Below are positions 33,372-45,910 of a stretch of 64,000 nucleotides of DNA, piece after piece. Source of the stretch: Rhabditophanes sp. KR3021. Its lineage: Eukaryota > Nematoda > Chromadorea > Rhabditida > Alloionematidae. Both the position numbers and the translations under genes were made by a program. The DNA is taken from NCBI GenBank assembly GCA_963281155.1, contig CAUJLY010000001.1, positions 8,804,001 to 8,868,000 of the forward strand, read 5' to 3'. Position 1 is the first letter of the stretch. Every line of letters starts with the position of its first letter. The notes beneath the pieces were generated by a model. It did no database searches. It was not told the DNA's origin and saw nothing but the letters and a program-made list of their open reading frames with translations.

Positions 33372-34234
33372 TAAATAGTTTTATTCAACATCAAAAAGTA
33401 GTTATTAAAAATTAATGATTCATTAATTAATGGTTAACAAAAATAGTTATTAAAAGGATAACGAGCTAATTGATTATTATCCTTAACAGGTAAGATATTC
33501 TCATTATTATGAGTTTCAACTGAATGATCATCTTCGAATTGAACTTTTACACAATCTACGTCGAAATCTGAAATAAAACCAAGTCATTGCATCAAAGGAC
33601 ATTCCTGGTGTCATTGGAACTCCTCCACTGTAAGGTGTTGCTACACTCATGAAGGCTCCAGGTGTTTGTGGGTTAACTGATCCTAATTGGAAGTCTTCAT
33701 TGATATTGTAATTATAACATTTTAAAGAAAGAAAATGACGTGCATCTTAACAACAATAAATTTGGTTTATTGCATGTCCATTTGCAATTATTGAAACACT
33801 AATTAACAGTTGACAAGACAACAAAAACAAGTGATGGAAAGTAAGTTGATACTTTTATTCATTCTAAGAATGCATACATAAAATGGTAGGGTGATACAAT
33901 AAAAATAAATAGTTATCTTGACACTGTAAATACGTAACAGGGTATTTAAGGGATAGTATCAATGTAATAAGGTAGACAATAATAATTAAGGTACAAGGAA
34001 GGAAGTACTTGACTAAAGATGCTTTCCCAAAACGACTGGGGTATGGAAAGGGATTAGGATTAAGGACTAACTTATCATCAAGAACCATACAATAATAGTC
34101 AAAATAATCATTCCAAACACCACCAATGAGGTTGTATGTTTGGGGGGCTCAGAAAGATGCAATCAATTCCCTTCCCAACTATGACTCTTAAATTAACTAA
34201 ATTTATGTTTATTAAATGCAAAATTTGTAACAAT
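33372..34234. other. Intergenic with a possible coding fragment
   Basis: On the minus strand about 33,570-33,710 reads NINEDFQLGSVNPQTPGAFM then SVATPYSGGVPMTPGMSFDA. Just below, after an acceptor-like tttcag at about 33,570, comes an acidic FDVDCVKVQFEDDH. This looks like a Pro/Thr/Gly-rich low-complexity part of a larger protein, but no start, no domain and no family were found; probably a gene relic. The rest is AT-rich. Confidence 0.3.
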
Positions 34235-35209
34235 TTAAATAGCATCGCATTCCAGCATTTTGTCAAACAATTTGAAATAAAGGTCACTGGCCTTTTTGTT
34301 TTGATTACTATTAGCAGTGTCAACTTCATAAATATTAACACTGGAACTAATAGTAGGCTTAATTTCAAAAGCCATCTTTCTCTTAATATATTTGAAAAGC
34401 CAAACAATAGGATTCATCTTAACCAAAAAAGATGTCACTCCATACAAGCAGACCAAGTCCGAAAAAGCATACCAAGCAACTCCAAGATGAATATAATTGG
34501 TATAATCAAAGAAGATAATTGGTATTTGAACTATTATATTTAAAACAATTTGCATCAAAAAGATTGATAACATCATGGTGGTTGCTCGTTGTAGTAGTTG
34601 CATGTGTTGCTTTATAACATATTTTTCAGAAAGAGATTTGAGAATGATATCTTTTTGTAGATATATTTTGGTGCTGTATCTTCGCATGATAAGGTAGAAG
34701 ATAGGGTAGGTGATGTCAAGGGCAGTATAAATTAAATTGAAAGTGAGTGTGGAGACGCCTTGGATGTACTTGATTTGACGGATCCCCAACCCTAAAACCA
34801 ATGAAAGAAGGGAAGCAATAATAAACTTCCACAAATTATTATTTGATTCATATGTTTTTCTCGACTTCAAAGCAGCATACCTTTCAACCAAAATTAAGAC
34901 AAAAGCAAATTTTGATGCATCAAAGATGACTGACCGACAATCTTCAATCAAACCACCAACATCTTTTCCTTCCACCATTAAGTCTTCTCTTGGTGAGGGA
35001 TAAATCAAGGCTAGTATTGTTCTGATTATGTTAAGGGTGGTCCACAAAGCTGCTAATATAGCAAATACTCCAAAACTATATTTGAAATTTGTGTGCCATT
35101 GAATTTTGCGCCATAGTAGACTAATTAGGTTATAGGTTGCGATATAATAAAGGAAACCAGTTAATAGACTAAATATTGATATCCAGATATCGGCACCACT
35201 TAACATCAT
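34235..35209 (-). CDS. Seven-transmembrane chemoreceptor, SRE/SRA-like, first of two
   Basis: Single-exon 324-residue protein with seven hydrophobic segments. The sequence after TM3 is ILVERYAALKSRKTYES, the ER...YE pattern of nematode SRE-type receptors. LSEKYVIKQHMQLLQR sits before TM5, where SRE proteins have LSxRYQxxEN. The neighbour at 36,321-37,280 is a clear paralogue on the same strand. Such receptors sense odorants or pheromones in nematode neurons; the ligand cannot be inferred. Exact subfamily is uncertain. Confidence 0.75.
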   Translation of the reverse strand: MMLSGADIWISIFSLLTGFLYYIATYNLISLLWRKIQWHTNFKYSFGVFAILAALWTTLNIIRTILALIYPSPREDLMVEGKDVGGLIEDCRSVIFDASKFAFVLILVERYAALKSRKTYESNNNLWKFIIASLLSLVLGLGIRQIKYIQGVSTLTFNLIYTALDITYPIFYLIMRRYSTKIYLQKDIILKSLSEKYVIKQHMQLLQRATTMMLSIFLMQIVLNIIVQIPIIFFDYTNYIHLGVAWYAFSDLVCLYGVTSFLVKMNPIVWLFKYIKRKMAFEIKPTISSSVNIYEVDTANSNQNKKASDLYFKLFDKMLECDAI

Positions 35210-36320
35210 ATTACCTAAAATAAATGAACGCTAATAAACTCACAAAAACAAACTCGGTAAAGATAAGAAAATAAAAAAATCTTTTTATCCCATCAAATTT
35301 ATGTCTATACTACCAAATGGAGTTATTTTTACTTCATTACAATTCTTCTTAATTAAAGTATTCAATCAAAGGGAAGGATATAATTTGTATGAAAGCCGCA
35401 CCTATTCACCATTAATCATCCAGATGAGTTTATTAAATTACCTTTAATTTCGAAGAACTTAAAAGACAAATAATATTATGTAGTTGACTAATTATTACAA
35501 AAAAACACCCCATAACCTTCTGTTTATGTTAAAAATATAATAGGTAAAAAATGTACGAAATATGGAGAATTAATGATGGCAAACAAATTTTGGTTTTGAA
35601 TTTAAAGGATTAAAATGGCAAGAGCATGGTATTTGAAAGGTTTGTTTTTGAGTGGATGAATCGAAGATTAGGGTGAGGATGTTTGGGATGTTGTGGGAAG
35701 TGCATGGGGATGTTCAAAAAATTGCAAATTGTTATCATTGCAGGGTGGGAAAAAATGTCAGGTGTTGAGTGTGATGAAAATAAAGTCACTTAGACAGACT
35801 AAACGAACCCATTTCAATACATAACTTGAACAGGTAAAATTAAATTTACTTATGTAGACTAAAGTTAAGTCATTTATGTAAACTAAAATTAAGTCATTCC
35901 CTCATTAAGTTATTTTGATACATAAAAGAAGTAAACAAGTTTATTTACGTTTTGCCATTTCAGACACCATTTTAATATGGTTTGTGAGAAAGTTTAAAAT
36001 TTTATGTGTTATTTGTTTCTACTTACAATGAATGTCTTCATTAAATTCATTTATTTTTAATTAATAGGAATGTTTAATGTGAAATTGTTTTTATTAATGA
36101 CGTAATTGCCATATAGCGTGGTTATATATTCAATCGACACAAAAAATGAATAGTTGGCTTTAAAGGTGTGTTTAACTAGGGCAAAAAGTGTGTGGTACCA
36201 AAAAGTTTGTATAAAATTGGATTATTGAGCAAAATGCTGGAGCTTCAAATAAGGGACAACATTTGTAAATTAAGGAACAAAAATTGTTTTTAATACCAAA
36301 TTAAGACAAAAATTATTGTA
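35210..36320. other. Intergenic, short direct repeats
   Basis: Between two receptor genes. At about 35,850-35,905 a 26-bp motif (ttatgtaRactaaaRttaag) occurs about twice in tandem, with a weaker third copy upstream. No gene seen. Confidence 0.5.
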
Positions 36321-37280
36321 TTACCACAACTTTTCATTTAATTTGAAGTAAATGTCTCCATATTTTTCAACAGGTGGCTGATATAATTTTTTGACTTTAT
36401 TGTCCTGACAGCCACTTTTTGGATGAGTTGTAATTTTGGTTGAACAAATCATTGAGGATGCCTTGTTAAAGACAAAGAAAAGAGGATTTTGGTTTATGAT
36501 AAAAGAGATGAGGCAGAAAGCTACGACGATGTATGAAAAGGAATACCACATTAAGTAGATGTTGACGAAGTTGGAGTAATCTGTGATTAGCGTTAGACTA
36601 TTTATTGAGACGTCCAGAATAAATTCCATGACAAAGTAAGTAATCATCATAGTGGAACTTCTTGCTAAAAGAGCTTTTGATTGCTGGATACAATATTTTT
36701 CTGTCAGTGATTTCAAGATACGGTCTTGCCTTTCTAGTATTTTGTAGCTGTAAACTTTTACAATTATGTAAAATAAGGCATAAAAGCAATTATTGATAAT
36801 GCAAATTATATTGAATTGAAATAATGAGAGGTTCGGGATGTATTTGATAAGTCTGTTTCCGTACCCAAATGGCAATACAATTAATGAAATGGCGATGCAA
36901 TGGTAAAGAGTAAAATTCTTTTCGTACCTTCGCCGCTGATACACTGCAACGAATCTTTCTACCAGAATGCCAACGAAGGCCAATTTGGAAGCACTCAATG
37001 TAACAAATCGGCAATCTTCAAGTACAAATATTAAAATGGCTGCTTGTTCTTCAATATTTGTAAACGTTTCCATTAAATTGATGACAGCTCTGATGGTATT
37101 CAAGATGGAGCAACTGGAAATCAAAAAGCCATACCAAAAAATGCAATATCTGAAATTTAAGTGCCACTTCTTCTTGTTCATAAGCATTCGGAATAAACAA
37201 AAAATAATTGGAATGTATAAAATACCGACTACAATAGAAAATATCGAAGCAAAATAATAGTCTTCAAAGTGGGTATTCAT
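36321..37280 (-). CDS. Seven-transmembrane chemoreceptor, SRE/SRA-like, second of two
   Basis: Single-exon, 319 residues, seven hydrophobic segments. The motifs ILVERFVAVYQRRRYEKN after TM3 and LTEKYCIQQSKALLARSSTM before TM5 align with the neighbouring receptor at 34,235-35,209, so the two are tandem paralogues about 1.1 kb apart. Start MNTHFEDYYFASIF gives a short extracellular N-terminus. The tail is basic and intracellular. Ligand unknown. Confidence 0.75.
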   Translation of the reverse strand: MNTHFEDYYFASIFSIVVGILYIPIIFCLFRMLMNKKKWHLNFRYCIFWYGFLISSCSILNTIRAVINLMETFTNIEEQAAILIFVLEDCRFVTLSASKLAFVGILVERFVAVYQRRRYEKNFTLYHCIAISLIVLPFGYGNRLIKYIPNLSLFQFNIICIINNCFYALFYIIVKVYSYKILERQDRILKSLTEKYCIQQSKALLARSSTMMITYFVMEFILDVSINSLTLITDYSNFVNIYLMWYSFSYIVVAFCLISFIINQNPLFFVFNKASSMICSTKITTHPKSGCQDNKVKKLYQPPVEKYGDIYFKLNEKLW

Positions 37281-39760
37281 GGTAGTTTATTAAAGATGTT
37301 TAATACAGTCCAGCAAAAAAGAAACTGATTATTGGAAAAAATAATAACTTTTTAATTTGCTCTTGGTTGCAGACAAAACAACAAGTTTGTTTTTGACAAA
37401 ATTAAGAATGTTTTCTTATGTTGTCTAAATGTAATGAGATTGTATATAATGGCAGGTACAAGAAATATTGAATTTTGTAAAAAAGGCTTGTCTTGCTCAT
37501 AAGCAGTTTAATTTGTTCGCCTTTCGACAATATAATTAGGATATTATTGTGTCAGGTGAGACGTACCATGCTAATGGGGAAAATTGGGTTCATTAAAGAT
37601 AGTAAACGGTTTTGTTTGAAATTAAAAAGAAATATTAATAATATGTTCCTGTGTGTTTACCGAAATTGGTTGGATACAATAAGACTTATCAAATTCTTTA
37701 ATTAAAACTGTAAATATTATCATATCCCCAAAACTTAAATTATCCAGATTACTTATTTTGTCTATTCTTTTATAAATTACACTTCAATAATATGTACAAG
37801 GAGAAACCAAGGCAAATTTATTTGTTGTAAATTATATATAAATTTATTATAAATTGCATTGCAACTTCAAATTAATGACATTTAAATTTGTTGTGGAGAA
37901 GATGTTTTTAGGCTTTGACGTAAAATAAGTATTGTTTTTCATTTTTCAATAATATTTTGGAGCAAAGTAAAGGTTAGGAGATTATTGTTTTTGAAAATGA
38001 GAAAATTAGGGATGTTCACGGTTTTTGTTTGAGGAAGTCAGTAATGATGTTTGCTCCATTTGATACAAGTTTGATTGTTTATAAGAATTGATGATTTATA
38101 ATTCGAGTAAAGGGGTGGAAATAATTTTTCTAAATTTTAAGGAACCCGATTCAATTTATTATTTTTATATTCTTGCATTGGAAAGGTTTTATACTAAAAC
38201 AAAGCAATAATTTACAATAGGAGATCTTTTATTTTTAAATACAGTATATTGTTTGTTTTATTGTTTTGTTTAGTCTCATTAAGGCTACTGACCACTACCC
38301 AACTCTCTTTTTTACTAATTTTTCATTTGTGAGTCATGATATTGATTGCAAATTACAATGTAATTTACATTCTCATATTTTGCATATAAAATTATAATGT
38401 ATTTAATCTTGTTCATTTCAGATCTTTTCTATTTTTGATGTCATCTTGCAGCTTCGTCCGCCGTATCTTTTGAGGGGGACAATTCAAACACATTTCACAT
38501 CTCTCGATGCAACAATGGTTCTTCTTACGGATCAACATTTAATATCTTTTAATTCTACATATAATACATATAATTACTTTCAATAAACTCATTTCCTATA
38601 CTTTATTGTTTAAATTGAATATAAAAATGTGTCACTGTTTGTTAATACAAGTTGCAAACATTTCGGGATGCTTTTGCTATAATTAAATTACAAATTAATT
38701 GCTTTTTGTAATTTGATTTGAATTAATTTGGATATATCTTAGTGTTTGTTAATTCAAATTAAAACGTATCTGGGTTTTATTAAACTAATTATAACTAAAT
38801 ATTTTATAAAACACGTCATTTCTTAGAATTTGCTTCCATGATTCTATGAATATTGATATCTCATGCCAATTATAGTCCACATTCAGTAACTATTTTTACC
38901 AATTTGGCATATTCTAATTATAGTATGTTCTTTTAACATGTCCTAACCAAAAGTCATGTCGACTTTTGCCTTTTGTAAAATAACAAATCGGCTAACTTTT
39001 TTTAATCTGTAGAATCGTTCTCTACTTACATAGTTATTGTCTCTGCAGTATATAAAAAATGTGTGGATAGATTCATAAATTTTATTAATGTTTCAATTTA
39101 TGAAATTCCACCTCAACTTCTGACATGACTTCTGATCCTTAATTTGGCAAAATACACTCTCATTTTTCAATGTCACCAAACCATCTTAATTATCTAATAA
39201 TATTCATAATATACTACATATATTTCTTACTTCAATCACTTTTCATTATAAAATAAAATCTCTTTAACAACTATGTAAATTAACTTGTAACACAGCAAAA
39301 GATTAAAAATAAAAAAATGTTATGTCTTAAAAATTATTCATGAATAACATTAAAGGCACATTTTTTTGATTGCATTTTTGTTACAAAATATAGTTCTTAA
39401 CAAAAATATAATTATAACTTTCAACAAAACAAATATCAAAGATTTAAGTCGGAGCAATTTCGAGGCTATAAATTAGTACATTATTTTAATACTTACAAGG
39501 TCTCAATTAAATTACTCATTTTAAATAAATTTAATTAATAATAAAGGGAACAACTTATTTATTTACAGATTAATTTGAATTTTAATGGCAACTCAGTTTT
39601 ATAGCATTTGGATATTTGTTTGAAAGCAATTAGGTGGTGTTTAATTAGAGCCCACGACATTGAAAAATATTTTAAAAGAACTATCTTCAGTAAATTTGTG
39701 ATGTTTAAGGAATATTTGATTCTAAACTAGTGTCTTGGATTTATAAATAACCTTTTTAAA
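37281..39760. other. Intergenic, no gene seen
   Basis: 2.5 kb of very AT-rich DNA. Open frames such as 37,493-37,705 are short, start without context and show no motif. Polypyrimidine runs occur, but nothing suggests exons. Confidence 0.5.
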
Positions 39761-40843
39761 ATGGCTAATATGTCGATACTGCCTGATTATTCCAATACAT
39801 TTGTCTACAAAATGAAGCAATTAACGTTTGTCAATGACATATTCTTATTCGTAACAGGTTTAATACTAAATATACTCCTCATCTATATTTGCATCAAAAT
39901 AAAAGCTCCTGAATTCAGTTACTATAAAAGAATCATTTATTTGTCAGCTGTATTCGACATCATTTTGGCTGTTATGCTAGCTATCGGTATGAATGTTGGA
40001 GAACCTGGCAAACAACACGTTGTTATTTGGCCACATGGTCCTATTGCTCGTTTTATTCCCGAGCCATATACTTTGATGTTGTCGTTATCGGAAATCTGCA
40101 TTTTCATGTGCGAGTACGGCAATAATTTGATTATTTTTATTTTTAGATATTTTATAATTGTTAAGTAGGTTAAACTATAATTTGCTTAATGTAAACTTTG
40201 CAGAGATAAAAGATTAAGTAGATTTGAATTTTTTCTCTTGATACTAGCAAATGTCGGATGGAATTTAATTGGGATGTCCTTGTGGTACATTGACATGCGA
40301 AGAACTACTCCTCAAGAAATGGAAGAAGTTAAAAATGAAATGCTGCCGGAGTTATTTCTTGATACCGACACAAATGAGCTCCCCTGCTTTATGTTAAACC
40401 CATTCAGAATCACAGGATGCCTTGCCCTACTTTACATGAGTCTAACGACAGCAGGTGTATTTTTTGGCATAATCTCAGCCTATCTTGCCATTCAAAGAAA
40501 ACTTAAAGCCAGTATTAATTCCATGTCTGACAAGTCAAAGGAACTTCAAACGCAATTAAATGTAACCATGATAATTCACGCTCTTAGTCCAATGTTTTTT
40601 AGTTTTCTTCCTATTACTTTCTTAATTTATAGTGTGATTGTGGAGATTAATCTAAATGGTTACTCACACATCTTTTTTATGCTTCTAGTTTGGTCGCTTT
40701 TTGTTAATCCGATTACGACTATCATTTTCATTGGACCTTGTTTTAAAACATTTTGTATTATTTTTCATATACCATTCTTCAAATCAAAGACAACACATCA
40801 GAAATTTGGTCCCAAAAGTTTTAATAATTCGAGATTAATTTAA
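39761..40843 (+). CDS. Seven-transmembrane chemoreceptor, STR-like, first of two
   Basis: Exons 39761-40164 and 40204-40843, 39 bp intron in phase 2, about 347 residues. The first half has TM1 and the segment APEFSYYKRIIYLSAVFDI, the layout of the STR/SRD/SRH-type receptors of nematodes. The second half has SDKSKELQTQLNVTMIIHAL leading into TM6 and a final NPITTIIFIGPCF, typical of the end of TM7 in this superfamily. Closely related to the gene at 44,042-45,113, with the intron at the same place. Ligand unknown. Confidence 0.8.
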
Positions 40844-40966
40844 TTTATTAATAAACAAAAATAAAAACACATTGTATTTTCCAAAATTTATGTTAAGTAT
40901 CATTTTAGCATCACCTCGTCTATTAAAAAAGTTAAAGGCTTAAGTTAGTAAAGGGTCGGAAATTAG

Positions 40967-41425
40967 TCAGAGATCAAATCCTGGCATTGATTTGGGCAAT
41001 CTATATAAGGTATTTTCAATTGTAAGAACAGTTCCATCTGTAAGGATTTCTTGAGTAGGCCCATCCATGCATTCTGACTTGTTTTTGATAGATTTTGTTT
41101 TGACATGTCCATTTTTGTTCCCACAAATGTGAGATCCTTTATTGGGAGAGACAACGGGAAGATTTTCTTCTTGGATCTTTGTTTTTGTCTTCGACTTGTC
41201 TTTTACTAAAAACAATTTATTTGCATACCCAAATTTTGACCTTACTTCCTTTTCTCTTTGATTTGGAATCTTCTTTTGGTTGTTGAGTCATCACCTTGAT
41301 TGGAACAACTTTTCTTGAAGAATGATGATGTAATTCAACTCTTTTCTTGTTTGGCGTAAGAGTTAATGACTGATTGGATTTGACTTTACAGCCTTCTGAC
41401 CTTTCATAAAGCACATCAACACCCA
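40967..41425 (-). CDS. Lysine-rich small protein, 5' end unresolved
   Basis: Two pieces: GVDVLYERSEGCKVKSNQS..., ending KSKRKG, then a 38-45 bp intron (gtaaggtc..ttttag), then KDKSKTKTKIQEENLPV to a stop at 40,967. The second piece contains GSHICGNKNGHVKTK and ends TLYRLPKSMPGFDL. Strongly basic, no domain seen. No ATG is in frame at the 5' end; a stop lies just upstream, so a further exon is missing or the gene is decayed. Confidence 0.4.
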
Positions 41426-42463
41426 AATGAAAAAATCATTTTAAAATGAAGTCCTTAACTAAAACATTGATCGTCAAATTTGAATGTACATTTCTGGCCA
41501 AAATGAGACATTACGGAACTTTTCACTTTGTAACTTCAATAAGACATCACTGGACGAGATGTAAAAGAAGTTACTTAATTACAGTAAAAGGTGTAATACA
41601 ATATGAGATAATCAACCGTAGCTACGTTGTTATTGGTTCCAGCTTATCAGTAATATTTTGAACTATATTGTCTGCTTTAAATCTCGATTATTAGTGTTTT
41701 TACTTTTTTTTGATTTCATTTCTGATTTTTCTTTTGTCAAGTGAATTCTCAATAGTGTTGTCAGCCAATATTATTATATGACGTCCAATTCTTGTCTTCC
41801 CAACAACAACCGAAAGCCAAAAAGGGCATTCTTGAGAGTTAAGGCAAAGTAATAAACAATTAAATGAACTAAAAAGACCACAACTTACTCGTAAAAGAAG
41901 TAACACAAGTATTGTAGATGATTGGATAGTTAAAAGTTTAAACGTGGACTTTAATTGCAAAATCAATCATCTGATTAAATAAAAAATTTAAATTGCACTG
42001 TAATCAAGTCCTTTTTAAAAAACTTAATATAATGTACCAATAAAAACAATTTAATCTCGACGTGTGTATGTACTCGATCATGGTTATACTTTTTTATTCA
42101 AAGATATCCATAAACGCCTAATAGCATGATGGATGGACGCTCACAGATATTTGGCTGCCATACCTTTGTATTCATAATTCCAATCTGAAATAAGAAGATG
42201 TCCACTTATAAAGGAAAATCACAAAGGAATATGGCGCGTTACCTTAATATCATCCAATAGTAAGCCTGTGTAAGGTCAACCACTATTAATATATTTACGT
42301 ACTAGTCCATGTCTACTAAATCGTAATGAGATAAATCTGTTTTTTGTTGTCCTGCGACTGTCTTTAATTGAAGACTTTACGATGACAATTACGTATGTAG
42401 ATGGAACATTTTTTTTACTCATAATTATTTCAGTATTTTTTAGTTGACAAAGAAATAGGTAAT
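41426..42463. other. Intergenic, no gene seen
   Basis: Short open frames at 41,446-41,661 (plus) and 41,700-41,966 (minus) show no motif. The end of the stretch, ctcataattatttcagtatttttag at about 42,418-42,442, has acceptor-like sites suited to trans-splicing of the AP-2 gene. Confidence 0.45.
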
Positions 42464-43821
42464 ATGTGTGACCGTTTCAATTATGGATCTGCGGACAATG
42501 CTTTTACTATTAAGCCTAGTGAGCTAGCCGTATGTTTTGATTTATTAAGTTCCTATTATAATCCTTTTTAGCAACTGCTGTATACGCCACCTGGACTAAG
42601 TCAAAGCAATGGTATCACCAGTCCACAATCATTCCAAGCTTTCTCTTCAACTCAACGCCATTCACAAGTCAAAGTTAAGAATGAAGCTGAAACGCCACCC
42701 CCAACTCATTGTTATACTTTAAATGACAATAGAAAGAGACAAAATTTAAATGGGATTCAAGATGAGTTGTGCGTCAAGAAAAGCTTGACAATTGAGAATA
42801 TTCTAGACAACACTCTACACAACCATTCTTCCCATATGGAGCCGCTTAACTTTCCCAAGCTATTTCAACACCAAACAAACGTCTATCGCCCGCCACAAAT
42901 GCACCAATTTAATCAATCCCTCCAATTTGATCCATCTCTCTATTACAATAATTCCAATCCAAATATAATCAATGGGTATCCTCCCTATGGTAATAGAGTG
43001 ATGATAAACAACTTCCCTTCCCTCAACCACTTGCCTATTCCTTATGACAATAAGGCAAGTCATTCCAATATGAACTCCTTTGTCTCGGATAATAACAAAG
43101 AATCAGAAGTTAACGATATCAATTCATTGTTTTCATCTGCAGCCACTACCATTTTCCGTCCCCCGATGAGCCAGAAGTGTTTGCAAAAGTTCCTGGCAGA
43201 GCTCTTCTTTTGAATTCAATAAAGAAGTTCGATGTTACCATTGCTGAAATCCACAGACGAATCAATCCCCCGGAACGTCTCAATGGCTCTTTGCTAGGTG
43301 GTATTTTGCGTAGAGCAAAAAATAAGGATGGTGGTAAGAAATTGAGAGAAGAATTAGACAAAGTAAACATTCGACTTGAATCTGGCAGAAGAAAGTCCGT
43401 AACAATCAGTGCTTTTACTTCCTTTGCCGAGGAAGAAATTATCCATGTCGTGAAGGATTTTGACAATGCTTGCAAAGCACACTATCCAGCCAGACAGATT
43501 GCGAGAGAATTAATTTTTAGGAAATTCTCTATTCTAAACAACTTTGAGAAGATCCGCCAAAATTTAACAAGTTCCCTGGAAACAATATCTCTTCTAGTTC
43601 AAATTTTGAAAGAGGATGCGTCTCCGCTGGGCAGAGAAAACCACCCAATCAAGACTTTAAACAATGAAGTCCAGAAAGCTTTGTCCAACTTCTCACTCAT
43701 CACCCACGGATTCGGTACCAAGACAATAGTGATATCACTAGAAGCAATCATCAGGACATTGCAACTTGCTCTAGACGATCTGGGTCCTTTCACCAAAATA
43801 AGAGACTGTTCTATTTTTTAG
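42464..43821 (+). CDS. AP-2 family transcription factor
   Basis: Exon 1 42464-42529, exon 2 from 42572 (42 bp intron, phase 0). The N-terminal half is Pro/Gln/Asn-rich with PPPTHCYTL and NGYPPYGNR, as expected of an activation region. The C-terminal part (from about 43,160) is a full AP-2 DNA-binding and dimerisation domain: EVFAKVPGRALLLNSIKKF, INPPERLNGSLLGGILRRAK, LESGRRKSVTIS, SLITHGFGTK. AP-2 factors bind GC-rich palindromes as dimers and in C. elegans act in neuronal fate. The two halves are in different frames near 43,100-43,180, so one more intron is needed; several donor and acceptor pairs fit and I cannot choose. DDLGPFTKIRDCSIF is the C-terminus. Confidence 0.9.
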
Positions 43822-44041
43822 GTTTCAATTTTTATTGTTTCGATTCATGTCTGATCTATTTTATTGTTGCTTGTACTTATTAGCTTTTGTTATCTATATA
43901 AATTCGTTACATCCCTTTTATTTGCTAATCTTTTTGTAAAATATTAAAAAAGTGCCCACCTCATATCAAAAAGCTCTATTTCCTGTACAACAAGACCAAC
44001 CTTTTAACTAAATTTCATTTATTGAATTTTATTTTTCAACT

Positions 44042-45113
44042 ATGGACAATACTAATTGGCCTGACTATTCAAATACATTGATTTACAAAATGAAAGTTGC
44101 CGTTCTAATCAACGACAATTTCGTCTTTATATTAGGAATGTTTCTTAACATTTTAGTTGTCAAAATCTGTTCCAAAATTAAAATGCCTGAATTCCAGGAG
44201 TACAAAAGGTTATTAATGTTGGTTGCCTGTTCAGATATCTTCTTTACTCTAACAATCGGAGCAGTCATGAATATGATGGAGCCAGGCAAGAAGCATTTAG
44301 TTATATGGCCAATCGGACCGATACGATATTTGCCTGAACCATTTATTCTGCTTTTATCTTTGAGTCATATGTTTCTTTTTATGTTTACTGTTTCCAATAA
44401 TTTTATTGTTTTTATGTTTCGATACTTAATAATAGTCAAGTAAGTTTTGCTATAATCAAAGATTACATATATATTTTAGAAATAAACGTTTGTCTACATC
44501 AAACTTTGCCGCCATTATATGTTTAAGTATTCTGTGGAACGTCATCGGATATGTGACTTGGCTTATAGATATTAACAAAACAACACCCGATCAATATGCA
44601 CTCATCACAAATTCAATGGCTCCCGAATATTTTTATGCTGTTGACGGTAAGAGATTACCCTGTTACATCATAAATCCTTTTCGTGTTACGGGAGCTGTTG
44701 TAATTTTATATAGTTCGTTGACTGTTTCAATCGTGTTTGTGGGTGTCGTTTTTTCTATCATTGGAATCAAAAGAAAACTACACGACCTCCGTCATATCAT
44801 GTCTGAAAAGTCCAAAAAACTAGAAACCCAACTTAATCTATGTCTAATTATAAATGCCTTTTCACCTCTCTTTATTTCATTTACTCCAATCTTGTTTTTA
44901 TTTACATCTGTCTTGTTTGAAATTGACCTCCACGGATATGGTCATCTATTGTTTTTAATCTTGGTGTGGGTTGATATTTGTAATCCAATTGTGGCGATTG
45001 TCATGGTTGGGCCCTGTTTTGAGGAATTTTGTAACATTTTTCGTATTACCTATTTTAAGAAGAAACAGGTGGTGGTTTCTCCTACTTCTATTTTTCCATC
45101 TTCTAATATTTAA
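44042..45113 (+). CDS. Seven-transmembrane chemoreceptor, STR-like, second of two
   Basis: Exons 44042-44439 and 44480-45113, 40 bp intron in phase 2, about 343 residues. Paralogue of 39,761-40,843 with the same intron site. Shared landmarks: WPDYSNTLIYKMK at the start, MPEFQEYKRLLMLVACSDI after TM1, GAVMNMMEPGKKHLVIWP, SEKSKKLETQLNLCLIINAF before TM6, and NPIVAIVMVGPCF at the end of TM7. The AP-2 gene lies between the two receptors on the same strand. Confidence 0.8.
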
Positions 45114-45277
45114 ATTAAAAACTAATAAAATAGATTACATTCAAATTAAAAAGTTGTTTTATTCAAGTCAATCAAATGTATCACTCAGATTAAAAAAGAG
45201 TTTGTACATAAATTAATGATGTAAACATACATGAACAAGCAATGTTTTATCATTGGATAATTCTAAATTACATCACC

Positions 45278-45910
45278 TCATAAATCAGTAACTTGCTTAT
45301 TAACCATAGCATCAAACATTTTGTTAACAACTTCAAAATGTTGAATCAGATTTCTTTGTTCCATCAGAAAAAGTTTAACTTCTGCTGGAGAAAGGAAGAA
45401 TTTTTGGATGTCTTTGTCATTCCAATGAACGTCCATTATCATTTTGACATGTTCCAGGGTGCATTGATCTTCAATGTGTGGGTAAAGCTGATGGTATTTA
45501 CAAAAACAAAGCCCATCACAATCGTGGATCCATTTATCCTTGTCAATTTTTGCATTTTGCATAATAGTGCAAATTTTAAAAAAACGAGGAAGCTTCCCTT
45601 TCTCATTGCACTTACTAATATCAATTTGATCCTTGACTGTATCAAGATTTGTCCGAGACAAACAAATCTTGTCTCCTGTTTCTCTTTGAAACCCAATCAA
45701 AGGAATCTCCAAACACTTGTACTCACTTTTGATATCAACTAGCCTCCCCTCGTACCTTTCTCTCATTTCTTTGTACTTGCCCTTGGAAACGAGTGCTTCT
45801 TCTTGTTTCTAAATGTTATATATTAATTAATTCAACAGACAACTTACCTCAACAACCTCCTCTATCTCATCAACATCTGCATCTATCATAGGAAAATCCA
45901 TGATGTACAT
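45278..45910 (-). CDS. Unknown protein, about 197 residues
   Basis: Exons 45848-45910 and 45278-45808 in phase 0. Start MYIMDFPMIDADVDEIEEVV follows an acceptor-like gcttttag. The second exon contains VSKGKYKEMRERYEGRLVD, a Cys/His group HDCDGLCFCKYHQLYPH and a helical C-terminus ending VNKQVTDL. No signal peptide or membrane segment. The Cys/His group could bind metal, but I do not recognise a domain. Confidence 0.6.

Noticed and set aside
33864..34088. 74-residue minus frame with one hydrophobic stretch next to the SRE-like receptor
   Set aside because: No ATG-based context or splice link to the receptor, and the receptor already ends properly at 34,235.
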